Source: Candidatus Sumerlaeota bacterium
GTDB lineage: Bacteria; Sumerlaeota; Sumerlaeia; MWCT01
Assembly: GCA_026398545.1 (NCBI GenBank)
Contig: JAPLSR010000154.1
Span: 1-6,851 of the forward strand
Length of the DNA stretch: 6,851 nt
Direction of reading: 5' to 3'
In this document: piece after piece, positions 6,008 through 6,851 of the stretch
Position numbering within the stretch: position 1 is the stretch's first letter
Layout: each line of letters opens with the position of its first letter
Program-made: the position numbers and the translations under genes
The notes under the pieces: model-generated
The model's input: only the letters and a program-made list of their open reading frames with translations
Told to the model about the DNA's origin: nothing
The model's database searches: none

Positions 6008-6851
6008 ATGAAATCGATGATTAAAAAATGTCTTTTCCTCTGGGGCATCTTTTACTTGATGTCACTTTTAGCAGGCATTGCAAGAGCGCAGGAAGTTGTG
6101 ATTCCTGATGAGCTGAAGGATGACCGGAATCTTCCCCGCGATGAGCGCATCCTGAGGCACCAGAAACGTGTCCAGCTGATATTGGAACAACGCACCAAGG
6201 AGAAGGAAGAGGAACGCAGACGGCAACTCGAAGAGGCGCTTCAGAAGGCAAGGGAGACGGCTGAAGCCATGCGAAAACAACAAATGTTGCCACCCCGTGA
6301 AGGACGACCATCCAGGGAATCCCCTCGTGAGGGCACTGAATCGCTCTCTATTTCAGCCCCTGTCAGTAACATCATGGCAAGCACCATCCTCCATTTTTAC
6401 CCATTTGACGTCACAGTAAAGATGGGAGATAAATTTCTTACCGACCTGCAAATCCTGAACACAGATCGCCAGGGAATTGAAGAGTTGCGCATAAAAATCA
6501 CATACGATTCCCGTTTTATCATACCGATCCTCGTCAATGATAGTGAAATCGCCCCTCTCCTGAAAACTCCCGCTCTTTATCGGGCAGATAATGAGAGGGG
6601 GGAGATAATGTATGAATGCACGTTTAAAACCCCGCAGGTTCTTGATGGGCTGAACATCCTCCGCATCGTCTGGAAAACCCTCAAGACAACGGATTTCACG
6701 GAAATCGGGTTTGACTTTGCCGATGGCGAGACAGCCCTCAAGGCGAAAGGCAAGGATATACTGGGAGTCCCCGCAATGCCGATGGATGGTGTCATCCCTA
6801 CCGGCGTCACCATTAACCCTTCCGACAAGAGGGGCGAGGAAAAAATACAGG
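6008..6851 (+). CDS. Exported protein with coiled coil and cohesin-like domain, 3'-truncated
   Basis: Open to the end of the window; 281 residues are present and the C-terminus is missing. A Sec signal peptide is clear: MKSMIKK, a hydrophobic core at about 8-24, and a signal peptidase I site, ARA before Q28. Residues about 42-95 are very rich in E, R, K and Q and should form a charged helix or coiled coil. A Pro/Arg/Glu/Ser linker at 95-110 carries two copies of PREG. From about 125 to 240 a beta-rich segment resembles a cohesin-type fold: VKMGDKFLTDLQILN, RIKITYDSRFIIPIL and ERGEIMYECTF fit the strands and the ...YD..F... motif of that fold. The product is probably periplasmic or surface-exposed and may be anchored by a missing C-terminus. 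An alternative start is ATG 6017; no clear Shine-Dalgarno precedes either. It is cotranscribed with the TPR and FN3 lipoprotein genes by position. The cohesin-like call is from pattern only and moderately sure. Confidence 0.75.
   Translation, partial: MKSMIKKCLFLWGIFYLMSLLAGIARAQEVVIPDELKDDRNLPRDERILRHQKRVQLILEQRTKEKEEERRRQLEEALQKARETAEAMRKQQMLPPREGRPSRESPREGTESLSISAPVSNIMASTILHFYPFDVTVKMGDKFLTDLQILNTDRQGIEELRIKITYDSRFIIPILVNDSEIAPLLKTPALYRADNERGEIMYECTFKTPQVLDGLNILRIVWKTLKTTDFTEIGFDFADGETALKAKGKDILGVPAMPMDGVIPTGVTINPSDKRGEEKIQ

Noticed and set aside
6292..6338. Duplicate PREG motif considered as a repeat array
   Set aside because: Only two imperfect copies in a Pro/Arg/Glu linker; not enough to call a repeat.

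Overview
The window looks like a piece of chromosome from a Gram-negative, probably uncultured bacterium. Evidence for an envelope with a periplasm and outer membrane: a SurA/PpiC-like folding factor, a lipoprotein with a clear lipobox, two further exported proteins with Sec-type signals, and a membrane M48 protease of the bacterial Ste24-like type. The taxon cannot be fixed from sequence alone. No tRNA, rRNA, CRISPR array, transposase or integrase is visible.

Layout: (1) 1-1917, plus strand: the 3' part of a parvulin-type (PpiC/SurA-like) protein, followed 3 bp later by a complete M48 Ste24-like zinc metalloprotease. Both act on proteins at the envelope. (2) 1939-5153, minus strand: a secreted DUF2961/GH172 glycoside hydrolase with a C-terminal F5/8 type C (discoidin) domain, then, 47 bp downstream, nadB (L-aspartate oxidase, first step of de novo NAD synthesis). 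A small GC hairpin lies between them. nadB converges on the protease gene with a 21-bp gap. (3) 5166-6851, plus strand, divergent from the hydrolase: a short TPR protein, an overlapping (ATGA) lipoprotein with a fibronectin-III-like fold, and a 3'-truncated exported protein with a charged coiled coil followed by a cohesin-like beta domain. These three look like one transcription unit for an envelope or extracellular assembly whose function I do not recognise.

Nothing here is a clear-cut new defence or mobile system. The points most worth a second look are the parvulin lacking its usual active-site histidines, the TPR/FN3-lipoprotein/cohesin-like unit, the compact divergent start region (two -10-like hexamers overlapping on opposite strands and an unsettled hydrolase start), and the much lower GC content of the first gene compared with the rest. 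All stretches outside genes are short (under 60 bp).
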